This document shows positions 51,462-60,905 of a stretch of DNA of 64,000 nt, piece after piece. Under the pieces are notes generated by a model. That model was not told where the DNA came from. It worked only from the letters and a program-made list of their open reading frames with translations, and searched no databases. The position numbers and the translations under genes are program-made. The stretch comes from DAOUJH01 sp965116555 (GTDB taxonomy: Bacteria > Chloroflexota > Dehalococcoidia > Lucifugimonadales > QGNO01). The stretch covers positions 310,001 through 374,000 of the forward strand of contig OZ220698.1 of NCBI GenBank assembly GCA_965116555.1, read 5' to 3'. Position 1 is the first letter of the stretch. Every line of letters starts with the position of its first letter.

Positions 51462-51914
51462 ATGATTACAGCCCTGCGGGGAGAAGAGTTGGCGCAGCAC
51501 ATCCGGGAGATACTTCCGTCCGCTGTGCAGGAGCCCGGAAAAACCGAGGTATGGGTATTGCCGGAATCTGTGCTGGACGTCTGCCGCCATTTGGCGAAGA
51601 CCCCTGGGTTGGAGTTCAATTTGCTGAACTCAATCTCAGCGGTGGACTACGTAGACCACTTTGAGGTTATATACCACTTGACGTCCACAATTAATATGCT
51701 CAGCGCCGTGCTGAAAACCAAAGTCTACGGACGCGAAGGACCGTCGTTGCCTTCGGTTACCAGCCTATGGCAGGGGGCAGACTTTCAAGAACGTGAAATC
51801 TGGGACCTGATGGGCGTGGCGTTTGAAGGCCATCCCAACCTCAAAAGGATCATGCTCTGGGAGGGATACGAAGGCCACCCGCTGAGAAAGGATTATATGG
51901 AGCCACCCAGGTAA
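51462..51914 (+). CDS. nuoC: Complex I subunit C
   Basis: This 150-residue peripheral-arm subunit is shorter than most NuoC proteins. The diagnostic C-terminal stretch EREIWDLMGVAFEGHPNLKRI, then GYEGHPLRKDY, is complete. It contacts NuoD and NuoB near the quinone site. It is a separate gene, not the NuoCD fusion of enterobacteria. ATG 51462 lies 3 bp after the nuoB stop. Confidence 0.93.
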   Translation: MITALRGEELAQHIREILPSAVQEPGKTEVWVLPESVLDVCRHLAKTPGLEFNLLNSISAVDYVDHFEVIYHLTSTINMLSAVLKTKVYGREGPSLPSVTSLWQGADFQEREIWDLMGVAFEGHPNLKRIMLWEGYEGHPLRKDYMEPPR

Positions 51915-51922
51915 CAGGGATT

Positions 51923-53023
51923 ATGACTTTAAGCGAGCCGATTACAGTAAATATTGGCCCTCAGCACCCAAGCACTCACGGGGTGCTTCGACTGCGCGTC
52001 ACCTTTGACGGAGAGGTCATAGTGGACTTGGAGCCCGTATTCGGTTACCTGCATCGCGGGTCGGAGAAGCTTGCCGAAGAGAGAACGTACACGCAAGTCA
52101 TCACGTTGACTGACCGCCTGGACTACGTGGCGTCCATGACCAACAACCAGGCGTATGTCATTGCCTGCGAAAAGCTGGCGGACGTGCAAGCGCCGGAGCG
52201 GGCCAAATATCTACGGACCATAGCGGCGGAGCTCCAGCGCATTGCCAGCCATCTTGTGGCTACAGGCTTCCTGCTGAACGATTTGGGCGCATTCGCCACT
52301 CCTCTGATGTACTGCTTCAGGGAGCGGGAGAAGATTCTTGACATGTTCGAAATGCTGTGCGGGGCCAGAATCACCGTCAGCTATATGAGGGTGGGAGGCG
52401 TATTCCAAGACACTCCCGCCGACTTTTGGCCGGCGTTCAAGAAATTCCTTGAGGAGATGCCCCACTATATAGATGAATATGAGCAGCTCCTGACTGGGAA
52501 CGAGGTGTTGCTGACCAGAACAAAGGGCGGCAACACGCTGTCCAAGGATCTGGCCCTGAACGCGTCCATTACCGGCCCCGTCCTCCGTTCCACAGGATTC
52601 TCCTGGGACTTGCGAAAAGCGGACCCTTACGAACTCTACGATAGATTTGACTTTGACGTGCCCGTAGGCGAACAGGGTGACAACTTTGACAGGTTCTACA
52701 TTAGGATACAGGAGATGAGGCAGAGCCTTCGCATTCTGGAGCAGTGCCTGGAGCAGATAGAACCTGGTCCGGTAAAGGCGGACGTTCCCTATCTGTACCG
52801 TCCTCCCGCCGGAGATTCGTACGGCAGGGTAGAATCGCCCAAGGGCGAGCTTGGCTTCTATCTGGTCAGTGACGGAGGCATATCGCCATATAGATGCAAA
52901 ATACGCTCCCCCTCTCTGATAAACATGTCTGCGATCAAGGATATGCTGGTGGGCTGGAAACTGGCCGATATGATAGTTACCCTGGGAAGCGTCGACATCA
53001 ACATGGGTGAGGTTGATCGCTGA
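51923..53023 (+). CDS. nuoD: Complex I subunit D
   Basis: This 366-residue 49-kDa-type subunit is related to the large subunit of NiFe hydrogenases but lacks the metal cysteines. Motifs are GPQHPSTHGVLRLRV, YLHRGSEKLAEERTY, MRVGGVFQD and the C-terminal CKIRSPSLINMSAIKDML and DINMGEVDR. The His in PQHPSTHG lies at the quinone head. The stop shares one base with the ATG of nuoH. Confidence 0.95.
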   Translation: MTLSEPITVNIGPQHPSTHGVLRLRVTFDGEVIVDLEPVFGYLHRGSEKLAEERTYTQVITLTDRLDYVASMTNNQAYVIACEKLADVQAPERAKYLRTIAAELQRIASHLVATGFLLNDLGAFATPLMYCFREREKILDMFEMLCGARITVSYMRVGGVFQDTPADFWPAFKKFLEEMPHYIDEYEQLLTGNEVLLTRTKGGNTLSKDLALNASITGPVLRSTGFSWDLRKADPYELYDRFDFDVPVGEQGDNFDRFYIRIQEMRQSLRILEQCLEQIEPGPVKADVPYLYRPPAGDSYGRVESPKGELGFYLVSDGGISPYRCKIRSPSLINMSAIKDMLVGWKLADMIVTLGSVDINMGEVDR

Positions 53024-54294
53024 TGGACTCGTTGCTGGCAGGCAACTCCATATATAGGAACGTCTATTGCTTTTGGGGAGCAAACCCGGGGAACGCCGCT
53101 TATTGCACCCCTGAAGGGGCAGCTGCCATTAAAGATGGCCTACTACCCGGCGGCATGGAGTGGCTTGCCTTCATTCTGGCCGCACTCAGCGTGATACTGC
53201 TCGTAGTCAACGTTTTCCTCGCCGGCGCGGCGCTTTTTACCTATGTAGAGCGCCGCCTGCTGGGGCGATTCCAAGGCCGACTCGGACCCAATCGGGTCGG
53301 GCCTTTTGGAGTACTACAGCCCATTGCGGACGGGCTGAAGCTGTTGACCAAAGAGGACACCATGCCGGAAGGCACCGACCGCTGGGTTTTCAACCTGGCT
53401 CCCATGATAATGATGGGCTCCGGCATACTGGTCTTGGCTGTGCTGCCTTTTGGCAAGAACTCGTTTATTGCAGACCTGAACATCGGCATTCTGTATGTGT
53501 TTGCCGTGACCGGAGTGAACACACTGGCCATGTTCATGGCTGCGCTGGCAACCGGCAACCGTTACGCCATGTTTGGAGGAATGCGAGCGGTGGCGCAGCT
53601 CATCAGCTATGAGATACCGGTGGTCCTTTCCGTGGTTGGAATCATCCTAATGACGGGCACCATGTCTTTGGTAGGCATAGTGGAGGCTCAGAAGGTGCCC
53701 TTCTTGATAGTACAGCCCTTGGCCTTCTTCATATTCATGGCCGGAACCTCCGCTGAAATGAACCGGTCGCCGTTCGACCAAGTAGAGGCCGAAGGCGAAA
53801 TAATCGCCGGATACCACACCGAGTACAGCGGCATGAAGTTCGGCATGTTCCAGGCAGCCGAATTCGGCGCTTTATTGCTTACGTCTGCGTTGCTGGCCAC
53901 CTTGTTCCTCAAAGGGTGGGAAGGGCCGCTGCTTCCTTCACACCTCTGGTTCCTTATCAAAGTTTTCTTCTTTGCTTTCGTCTTCGTATGGTTCAGGGCC
54001 ACGCTGCCCAGGCTGCGCGTCGATCAGATCATGGCGTTTGCCTGGAAGTTCCTGTTGCCGCTCAGCTTGCTGAACATCTTTGTGGTAGCAGTGGAAGTAC
54101 TGGTATTCGGAGAAGAGGTTGTGGTGGACGGAGTAACCAGAAGAGTCTTGACCACCGCGGATATGTGGATCATGGGCGGAATCAATTTGGTGGTCGCGCT
54201 ATTGGGAATAGCAGTAATGGCCAAACTTGTTGGATTGAATGCTAAAGAATCCACGCCGGTGGCGCAGACAACGGCCGCCGCGGAGGTGTCTTAG
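53023..54294 (+). CDS. nuoH: Complex I subunit H
   Basis: This 423-residue membrane subunit forms part of the quinone chamber. Motifs include YVERRLLGRFQGRLGPNRVGPFG, LKLLTKEDTMP, EMNRSPFDQVEAEGEIIAGYHTEYSG and FVWFRATLPRLRVDQIM. It is longer than the usual 320-350 residues because of a non-helical N-terminal stretch of about 45 residues with two cysteines and a C-terminal extension. It directly follows nuoD, with nuoE, F and G missing between them. Confidence 0.94.
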   Translation: MDSLLAGNSIYRNVYCFWGANPGNAAYCTPEGAAAIKDGLLPGGMEWLAFILAALSVILLVVNVFLAGAALFTYVERRLLGRFQGRLGPNRVGPFGVLQPIADGLKLLTKEDTMPEGTDRWVFNLAPMIMMGSGILVLAVLPFGKNSFIADLNIGILYVFAVTGVNTLAMFMAALATGNRYAMFGGMRAVAQLISYEIPVVLSVVGIILMTGTMSLVGIVEAQKVPFLIVQPLAFFIFMAGTSAEMNRSPFDQVEAEGEIIAGYHTEYSGMKFGMFQAAEFGALLLTSALLATLFLKGWEGPLLPSHLWFLIKVFFFAFVFVWFRATLPRLRVDQIMAFAWKFLLPLSLLNIFVVAVEVLVFGEEVVVDGVTRRVLTTADMWIMGGINLVVALLGIAVMAKLVGLNAKESTPVAQTTAAAEVS

Positions 54295-54861
54295 ATGTAT
54301 GGTGTAGGAATCTTCAAGGGTTTGATGGTGACCATGAAGAACTTTGTCAGAAAGCCATTCACCATCCAGTACCCGGAGCAGCGAGTGGCACAGCATCCAC
54401 GATTTCGCGGTGAGGAGTTCACCTGGTATGAGGAGAGATGCACCGGCTGCGCCAGCTGCGCCAAGTACTGCCCCCTGGGGATCATACGCATCGTGACCCA
54501 CCCCGGCGGGGAATACATGACCGAAGGCCAGTCATACGAAATAGACGCCTTTGACATAGATATAGCGCGGTGCATGTTTTGCGGGCTGTGCGTTGAGGCT
54601 TGTCCTTACGACGCTCTGTTCATGGGGAGTGGCTTTGAAGAAGGGCAATACAGCCGCAAGGACTTGGTCATAACGGTCGACAGGCTGCGGAAAGCGGATA
54701 AGAAGCCCAGCACTTGGTTCAGGCCTCAGCTTGAAAACCGGGGCTACGACCCGCATAAAGATCCGGGGCTGGACTGGGAAAACGCCGGGCGCGAGCCCTG
54801 GCCCTATCACATGCCGCAAAGGCCCGCACAGTCAAACGGCGCGCAGGAAGAGGCCGGTTGA
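54295..54861 (+). CDS. nuoI: Complex I subunit I (two 4Fe-4S clusters)
   Basis: This 188-residue ferredoxin-like subunit carries clusters N6a and N6b, bound by CTGCASCAKYCP and CMFCGLCVEACP. The N-terminus has an amphipathic segment that anchors it to the membrane arm. It passes electrons toward NuoB. In complexes without NuoEFG, this subunit is close to the place where an external donor such as ferredoxin could deliver electrons. It starts at the base after the nuoH stop. Confidence 0.94.
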   Translation: MYGVGIFKGLMVTMKNFVRKPFTIQYPEQRVAQHPRFRGEEFTWYEERCTGCASCAKYCPLGIIRIVTHPGGEYMTEGQSYEIDAFDIDIARCMFCGLCVEACPYDALFMGSGFEEGQYSRKDLVITVDRLRKADKKPSTWFRPQLENRGYDPHKDPGLDWENAGREPWPYHMPQRPAQSNGAQEEAG

Positions 54862-55388
54862 TGGTCCAGGACGTCCTTTTCTGGCTGCTTGCCGCAGTTA
54901 GCGTGGCTGCTTCAATTCTTGTGCTCAGGTTCGAAAACCTGTTTAGGGCTGCTCTGATGCTTGTGGTCACCTTCGGCGCCATGGCGGGCTTGTTCGTCTT
55001 GCTTAACGCCGAGTTCCTTGCCGTTGTGCAGGTGCTCGTTTATATAGGCGCAATAGCGGTGCTCATCATCTTCGGCGTTCTCCTCACACAGGATATAGAG
55101 GTGGGGAATCCTTCCAACAAGCTTCACCTTCGCCTGCCCGCTCTGGTCGGCTCCGGTCTTGTTCTAGCTGTTCTGGTTTTTGTAATCGCGGATACCCAGT
55201 GGGACCTGCTGGAACGGACGCTGTCCGCCGAAAGCCTGACAAAGGTTGAGCAGGTGCTTTCGTCTACGCCGGAATGGCTGGCCGGCCTGCTGCTCCAAGA
55301 GTGGGTACTGGCCTTTGAGGCGGTCTCACTGCTTCTGCTGGCGGCGATAATCGGCGCCATAGTTCTAGTACGGGAGCGGCAGTCTTGA
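54861..55388 (+). CDS. nuoJ: Complex I subunit J
   Basis: This 175-residue membrane subunit has five predicted helices. The third helix region has the characteristic FLAVVQVLVYIGAIAVLIIFGVLL with a conserved Tyr and Gly hinge. The C-terminus ends IIGAIVLVRER. ATG 54861 overlaps the nuoI stop by one base and is preferred over the TTG just upstream. Confidence 0.93.
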   Translation: MVQDVLFWLLAAVSVAASILVLRFENLFRAALMLVVTFGAMAGLFVLLNAEFLAVVQVLVYIGAIAVLIIFGVLLTQDIEVGNPSNKLHLRLPALVGSGLVLAVLVFVIADTQWDLLERTLSAESLTKVEQVLSSTPEWLAGLLLQEWVLAFEAVSLLLLAAIIGAIVLVRERQS

Positions 55389-55738
55389 CACTGGAGAACG
55401 TCCTCATACTGTCGGCCGTACTGTTCAGCATTGGACTATATGGCGTTCTAACCAAGCGGAACGCTATAACTATGCTGATGGCTATAGAGCTGATGTTCAA
55501 CGGCGTCATCCTTGCCGCCGTGGCCACGGCGCGGTACGTTACGCCCGCCGCGTTGCGCGTTGACCCTACGTCAACGGCTGACGGCTTGGCACAGTTTGTA
55601 CTTACGGGACAGGTATTCGCCATGTTCATCATTGCGGTGGCGGCGGCGGAGGTGTCCCTGGGGATTGCTATTATCATTGCCGTCTACAGGGCAAGGCGCA
55701 CAGTAGACGTAACACAGGTCAACTTGATGAGGCGGTGA
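55385..55738 (+). CDS. nuoK: Complex I subunit K
   Basis: This 117-residue MrpC-like subunit has three helices. The two conserved membrane glutamates are in MAIELMFNGV and VAAAEVSLGIAI. It is somewhat longer than the typical 100 residues owing to a polar C-terminal tail. The start is TTG 55385, overlapping the nuoJ stop by 4 bp. Confidence 0.93.
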   Translation: MTLENVLILSAVLFSIGLYGVLTKRNAITMLMAIELMFNGVILAAVATARYVTPAALRVDPTSTADGLAQFVLTGQVFAMFIIAVAAAEVSLGIAIIIAVYRARRTVDVTQVNLMRR

Positions 55739-55742
55739 CATT

Positions 55743-55937
55743 GTGTGGGTTGATTACTTAAAAGCGCCAAACTTGATAGTTGCCGAGATGTGGAAGAATC
55801 TCCTGGAAGGGGAGGGGCTTCCCGCTAGAATACTTCCGGAAGGGGATATCCTGGACTGGGCGGAAGAGAGCCCATTCAAGGTGATGGTGCCGCGGGGGAG
55901 GGAACACGTTGCGGATGAAATCTTGAGGAAACTGTGA
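55743..55937 (+). CDS. DUF2007-like small protein inside the nuo operon
   Basis: This 64-residue soluble protein lies between nuoK (4-bp gap) and nuoL (7-bp gap) and is therefore part of the operon. The core NLIVAEMWKNLLEGEGLPARI and the end KVMVPRGREHVADEIL match the pattern of DUF2007, a small ferredoxin-like fold called a putative signal-transducing protein. It is not a known complex I subunit. The start is GTG 55743. It might be an assembly or regulatory factor of this complex; that is inference from position. Confidence 0.7.
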   Translation: MWVDYLKAPNLIVAEMWKNLLEGEGLPARILPEGDILDWAEESPFKVMVPRGREHVADEILRKL

Positions 55938-55944
55938 AGGTCCT

Positions 55945-57891
55945 ATGATAACTGAACCTATAGCCTGGGCCATCCTGTTCTTACCCCTTGTATCTCTTGC
56001 CCTGATTGTACTTGTCATTCGTCCTCTGTCACGGAGCGTGGACCAGCGTCTCAGCGGGTATGCCACCATACTCACCATAGGCCTTGCCTTTGCGCTATCG
56101 ATATGGGCCCTGGCGAGCACAGTAGGCAACCACGATGCAATCGGCTGGGACTCCCATACCTGGCTCACCATTGGCGAACTGGAGATCAGGATAGGGATCC
56201 TCATGGACCCGCTCACCGCCATCATGTTGGTAGTGGTCACCGGTGTGAGCTTGATGGTGCAAATCTACTCGCTCGGTTACATGGAGAGGCACGAGTATTC
56301 CCGCTATTACGCCTACATGTCCATATTCACCACCTCCATGGTGGGAATTGTCTTAGCCAGAAGCATTCTCCAGGTATACGTGTTCTGGGAGCTTGTCGGT
56401 TTGAGCTCCTACCTGCTGATCGGGTTCTGGCATCAGCGGCCGGCTGCGGCGGCGGCGGCAAAGAAAGCGTTCCTGATAACCCGCATTGGAGACGTGGGTT
56501 TTCTGCTGGCTATTCTCTACCTCTTCGTGCAGAAGGACTTCTATCTGTCTCAGGGACTCAATCCGTTTGAGATTCCCGACATACTTGGCTCCGCGGCTGA
56601 CCTAGCACCCTTCGTGGTTACCTGGGTGTCGCTTGGCATATTCGCGGGCGCGGTGGGCAAATCGGCCCAGTTCCCTCTGCACACCTGGCTGCCCGATGCC
56701 ATGGAGGGTCCCACTCCGGTCAGCGCCCTGATACATGCCGCGACAATGGTTGCAGCCGGCGTATTTCTCATTGTGCGGTTCTTTGGGCTTATCGCCGAAT
56801 CCGACACGGCTCTGACTGTGGTGGCGCTGGTTGGTGGATTCACGGCGGTGTTCGCCGCCGGAATGGGGCTGGTGATGTACGACATCAAGCGAGTGCTGGC
56901 CTACTCCACGGTCAGCCAGCTTGGCTACATGGTGGCGGCCGTAGGCATAGGCGTTCCGGCAGTGGCGATGTTCCATCTGTTCACTCACGCGTTCTTCAAA
57001 GCGCTGTTATTCCTTGGGTCCGGCAGTGTCAACCACGCCACCGGCACATTCGATATGCGGTACATGGGGGGCCTGCGTAAGCACATGAAGTGGACTTACT
57101 TCACCTTCTTGATAGGCTCATTGAGCCTGGCGGGCATCTTCCCTCTGGCCGGTTTCTGGAGCAAGGACGAGATTCTCCTGGACGCCTGGCATGGCGGCGG
57201 CACTGTTAGCCAGGTAGTCTTCTGGCTTGCTTTAGTCACCATTTTCCTCACGGCTTTCTACATGTTTCGCGTCATCTACATGACCTTCCATGGCGAATTC
57301 CGCGGAGGTGTTGAAAAAGAGGACCCGGAGAATGCCGGGCACGGCGTCCATCTGGCAGAATCGCCGTGGGTGATGGTGCTGCCGCTAGGCATACTGGCAG
57401 TTGCTTCAATAGCAGCGGGTTACTTTGTCAACCCGCTGAATGACCTGGGCAATATACCGGCGCACTGGTTCGTTGAATTCTTGGGAGGACACGTCAAGGA
57501 CTTCAGCCTGGTGATTGCCGGAGTCTCAACAGCGGTGGCAGTGCTGGGGATAGCGCTGGCTACGTTGATGTACCAGACCGGGGCCATATCGCCTCAGAGC
57601 GTGGGACGATTGTTCAGCCCGGTTAGGAACCTCCTCTTCAGAAAGTACTACATGGATGAACTGTACGAAGGCGTCGTGGTCTATCGCGTCTTTTATCAAG
57701 GCGGAGTCAGGCTGCTCGACTGGTTCGATAGGGAGGTGGTGGACCGCATCGTCGAATTTATAGGATGGGTCAGCCGCAATGCGGGAAAATCTGTGGCGCC
57801 CTTGCAGAACGGTCAGGTCCAAGCCTATGGCGTCGTTGTCTCTTTGGGAATGTTGCTGATTCTAGGAGCGTATCTTGTACTTGGCAGATAG
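55945..57891 (+). CDS. nuoL: Complex I subunit L
   Basis: This 648-residue antiporter-like proton-pumping subunit is the distal member of the membrane arm. Motifs are SLMVQIYSLGYM, FWELVGLSSYLLIGFWHQRPAAAAAAKKAF, KSAQFPLHTWLPDAMEGPTPVSALIHAATMV and YDIKRVLAYSTVSQLGYM, with the functional Glu and Lys residues in the broken helices. The long lateral helix region at the C-terminus is present (residues about 500-648). Confidence 0.95.
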   Translation: MITEPIAWAILFLPLVSLALIVLVIRPLSRSVDQRLSGYATILTIGLAFALSIWALASTVGNHDAIGWDSHTWLTIGELEIRIGILMDPLTAIMLVVVTGVSLMVQIYSLGYMERHEYSRYYAYMSIFTTSMVGIVLARSILQVYVFWELVGLSSYLLIGFWHQRPAAAAAAKKAFLITRIGDVGFLLAILYLFVQKDFYLSQGLNPFEIPDILGSAADLAPFVVTWVSLGIFAGAVGKSAQFPLHTWLPDAMEGPTPVSALIHAATMVAAGVFLIVRFFGLIAESDTALTVVALVGGFTAVFAAGMGLVMYDIKRVLAYSTVSQLGYMVAAVGIGVPAVAMFHLFTHAFFKALLFLGSGSVNHATGTFDMRYMGGLRKHMKWTYFTFLIGSLSLAGIFPLAGFWSKDEILLDAWHGGGTVSQVVFWLALVTIFLTAFYMFRVIYMTFHGEFRGGVEKEDPENAGHGVHLAESPWVMVLPLGILAVASIAAGYFVNPLNDLGNIPAHWFVEFLGGHVKDFSLVIAGVSTAVAVLGIALATLMYQTGAISPQSVGRLFSPVRNLLFRKYYMDELYEGVVVYRVFYQGGVRLLDWFDREVVDRIVEFIGWVSRNAGKSVAPLQNGQVQAYGVVVSLGMLLILGAYLVLGR

Positions 57892-57909
57892 ACATATGAG
57901 GAGAGCCCG

Positions 57910-59379
57910 TTGCTAACCGCTACGCTTTTCCTCCCCCTGGCGGGGGCGCTGCTCATCCTCTTGTTCATCAAGGGGCCCAGAACCGTTCGTCTGGTTGCGG
58001 CCGGCGTAGCTATCGTTGAGCTGGTTCTGACGTCTGTGGTCTTTTTCATCGTGTACCAGGAAGGAGGGGATGCCCTCCACTTAGTCGAAAAGGTCACCTG
58101 GATAGAGTCCCTAAACGTCCAGTACTTCTTGGGCGTGGACGGTTTGAGCGCGCCGCTGGTGTTTTTGACCGGACTGCTGGGGCTGTCGGCGGTGTTCGCA
58201 TCATGGAAGGTAAACGACAGGGTAAAAGAGCACTTCTTCTGGCTCCTAGTGCTGCAGACGGCCGTGATGGGCGTCTTCATGTCCTTGGACTTTGTTCTGT
58301 TCTTCATCTTTTGGGAACTGGAACTGGTGCCCATGTACTTCCTCATCTCCATTTGGGGTACGGGTCGCAAAGAGTACTCGGCCATGAAGTTCCTCATCTT
58401 CACCATCGCGGGATCGGCTCTTATGCTGATAGGGATTCTGGTGCTCTACTTCTCGACAGGCACCTTCGATATGACGGAACTGGGCAATCGCAATCTGACG
58501 GATCTGTTGATCCCTGCCCAGATGGTCTTTTTCCTCTTCTTTGTGGCGTTTGCCATAAAGCTGCCGGTATGGCCCGTGCACACCTGGCTGCCCGACGCAC
58601 ATACCGACGCTCCCACGGCGGGCAGCGTCATGCTTGCCGGCGTCCTGATCAAGATGGGCGGTTACGGCTTGATACGCATCAACACGGCCATGTTCCCCGG
58701 CATAACCAGCGACTATTCATGGCTCCTGGTGACACTCGCGGTGGTCAGCATAATGTACGGGGCAATGGTGACGATACGGCAGAGCGACCTAAAACGATTG
58801 ATTGCATACAGCAGCGTGAGCCACATGGGGCTGGTGCTGCTGGGTATAGCTTCTCTGGGCGCGTCGGGTCAGGTCAGTGCGGTAGGGCTGAACGGAGCCG
58901 CCATGCAGATGTTCACCCACGGAACCATAACCGGGCTTATGTTCTTGCTGGTGGGCCAGGTATATGAAAAGGCCCACACTCGTTACATCCCGGACATGGG
59001 CGGGCTGGCGTCACGCATGCCGTTCCTGGCTACCGCAATGATAGTGGCCGGGCTCGCCTCGCTGGGCTTGCCCAGCCTCAGCGGGTTTGTATCGGAGGTG
59101 CTTGTATTCCTCGGCGCGTTCGAAGTGTGGTCTTGGCCCACGGCGATAGCCGTGTCCAGCATTGTTCTGACGGCCGGATACATCTTGTGGATGATACAAC
59201 GCGTGATGTTTGGGCCGGAGAAGTCCCGCTTCTCCGAAGTCGGCGACGCCACTTTGGTGGAGGCGATTCCCGTAGTGCTGCTAATAGCGTCGATTGTTCT
59301 GGTGGGCATTTATCCCGCTCTGGTTACGGACGTGTTCTCCTCTACTCTCAATCCCATGGTGGCGGCACGGTTTGGATAA
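57910..59379 (+). CDS. nuoM: Complex I subunit M
   Basis: This 489-residue antiporter-like subunit has the motifs FFIFWELELVPMYFLI, FAIKLPVWPVHTWLPDAHTDAPTAGSVMLAGVLIKMG and SDLKRLIAYSSVSHMGLV, with the pumping Glu and Lys residues. The start is TTG 57910 with a GAGGAGAG ribosome site. It lies 18 bp after nuoL. Confidence 0.95.
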   Translation: MLTATLFLPLAGALLILLFIKGPRTVRLVAAGVAIVELVLTSVVFFIVYQEGGDALHLVEKVTWIESLNVQYFLGVDGLSAPLVFLTGLLGLSAVFASWKVNDRVKEHFFWLLVLQTAVMGVFMSLDFVLFFIFWELELVPMYFLISIWGTGRKEYSAMKFLIFTIAGSALMLIGILVLYFSTGTFDMTELGNRNLTDLLIPAQMVFFLFFVAFAIKLPVWPVHTWLPDAHTDAPTAGSVMLAGVLIKMGGYGLIRINTAMFPGITSDYSWLLVTLAVVSIMYGAMVTIRQSDLKRLIAYSSVSHMGLVLLGIASLGASGQVSAVGLNGAAMQMFTHGTITGLMFLLVGQVYEKAHTRYIPDMGGLASRMPFLATAMIVAGLASLGLPSLSGFVSEVLVFLGAFEVWSWPTAIAVSSIVLTAGYILWMIQRVMFGPEKSRFSEVGDATLVEAIPVVLLIASIVLVGIYPALVTDVFSSTLNPMVAARFG

Positions 59380-59385
59380 GAACAG

Positions 59386-60870
59386 ATGACAGCGAATGAC
59401 ATATATCTGATAGCTCCAGAGATTGCGCTCGCTTCCGTCGCGGGTGTGGTGGTCATCCTTGACCTCTTGATGCGCGACAAGCGATACCTTCCCATAGTCG
59501 CCGTCCTGGGTTTGCTGGTTCCGGCGGGCCTTGCCGTGGTCTTGTGGAGTGACGTCAGCGCTGAGAGCAGCGGCGCGCTGACCGGCCTCTTCGATACGGT
59601 GGTCGTGGACAAGTTCGCCCTGTTCTTCAAGTTCCTGGTGTTGAGCATCGTAGCGCTTGTAGTGCTGGGATCCAGGGATTATGCAGAGAAGTTCCAGCGT
59701 TCGCAGGGTGAATTCTACGGCATAATTCTTTTATCCGCGGTGGGTATGATGCTGGTGGCGGCCACCAAGGAGCTTGTATCCATCTACATCAGCCTTGAGC
59801 TGGCGACTTTGCCCATTGCGGCGCTGGCCGCTTTCATGAGGGACGAACGGTCCAGCGAGGCAGGTCTGAAGTTCCTTCTGCTGGGCGCAGTGAGCTCGGC
59901 GTTGCTGCTGTACGGCATGGTCCTGGTCTATGCGTTCACCGGCAGCACACATCTGGACGTTATAGCGGGCAGCGTCAGCAGCGGCAGCGTGCCTTTCGGG
60001 AGCAATGCCATGCTCGTGGGCATTACGCTGATCGTAGTCGGCTTCGGCTTCAAGATATCCATGGTGCCGTTCCAGATGTGGGTGCCGGACGTCTACGAGG
60101 GCTCTCCGACGCCGGTGGTCGCCTTCTTGTCAGTGGCCAGCAAGGCCGCGGGGTTCGCCGTTCTGCTGCGCGTCTTCTATGTAGCATTTGGCAGCGTAGA
60201 CGTGGACTGGAGCACCCTTTTTGCCGTACTCGCCGTGCTTTCAATGACGGTTGGCAACCTGGTTGCAATTTTACAGAGCAACGTGAAACGGTTGCTGGGC
60301 TACAGCACCATAGCCCAAGCCGGATATATCCTGGTGGGAGTGGCCGCCGTGGCGGCAAGTACACCCGAAGGCGTAGGCGGGTTGGGTCCGAGCGGTGTGC
60401 TTTTCTATCTGGCGGCATACGCCGTCACCAACTTGGCCGCTTTCTTTGCCATAATGGCCATCGCCAACCGCACCGGCAGTGACCAAATAGACGACCTTGC
60501 CGGGATGGCAAGGCGTTCTCCCTTCTTAGCCGGCGTACTGGCTTTGTCAATGATATCGCTGATCGGCATTCCGCCCACGGCGGGCTTCATGGGCAAGCTG
60601 TACCTGTTCAACGCGGCTGTAAGCAGCGATTTGGTGTGGCTGGCGGTTGTCGGCGTGCTCAACAGCGTGGTATCGGCCTACTACTATCTCAGGGTTGTAA
60701 AGACCATGTTCCTGGCCCCTGCTGAGTCGGAAGAGCGCATTAGCTACTCGTCTCCGGTGTTGGTAGCCGTGGCCGTCTCCGCGATAGGAATTCTCCTCAT
60801 TGGCGTATTGCCCGGGCCGCTGTTTGAAATCACGGAGAGCGCGGTCCGCACCATTCTGCCTGCCGGGTAG
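59386..60870 (+). CDS. nuoN: Complex I subunit N
   Basis: This 494-residue antiporter-like subunit has the motifs SLELATLPIAALAAF, FGFKISMVPFQMWVPDVYEGSPTPVVAFLSVASKAAGF and SNVKRLLGYSTIAQAGYIL, then IPPTAGFMGKLYLF. It completes the membrane arm. It is the last nuo gene; NAD kinase follows after 35 bp without a clear terminator, so read-through is possible. Confidence 0.95.
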   Translation: MTANDIYLIAPEIALASVAGVVVILDLLMRDKRYLPIVAVLGLLVPAGLAVVLWSDVSAESSGALTGLFDTVVVDKFALFFKFLVLSIVALVVLGSRDYAEKFQRSQGEFYGIILLSAVGMMLVAATKELVSIYISLELATLPIAALAAFMRDERSSEAGLKFLLLGAVSSALLLYGMVLVYAFTGSTHLDVIAGSVSSGSVPFGSNAMLVGITLIVVGFGFKISMVPFQMWVPDVYEGSPTPVVAFLSVASKAAGFAVLLRVFYVAFGSVDVDWSTLFAVLAVLSMTVGNLVAILQSNVKRLLGYSTIAQAGYILVGVAAVAASTPEGVGGLGPSGVLFYLAAYAVTNLAAFFAIMAIANRTGSDQIDDLAGMARRSPFLAGVLALSMISLIGIPPTAGFMGKLYLFNAAVSSDLVWLAVVGVLNSVVSAYYYLRVVKTMFLAPAESEERISYSSPVLVAVAVSAIGILLIGVLPGPLFEITESAVRTILPAG

Positions 60871-60905
60871 ACTTCTAGCTACCTCTTCGTTATCTTGAAA
60901 AGGCT

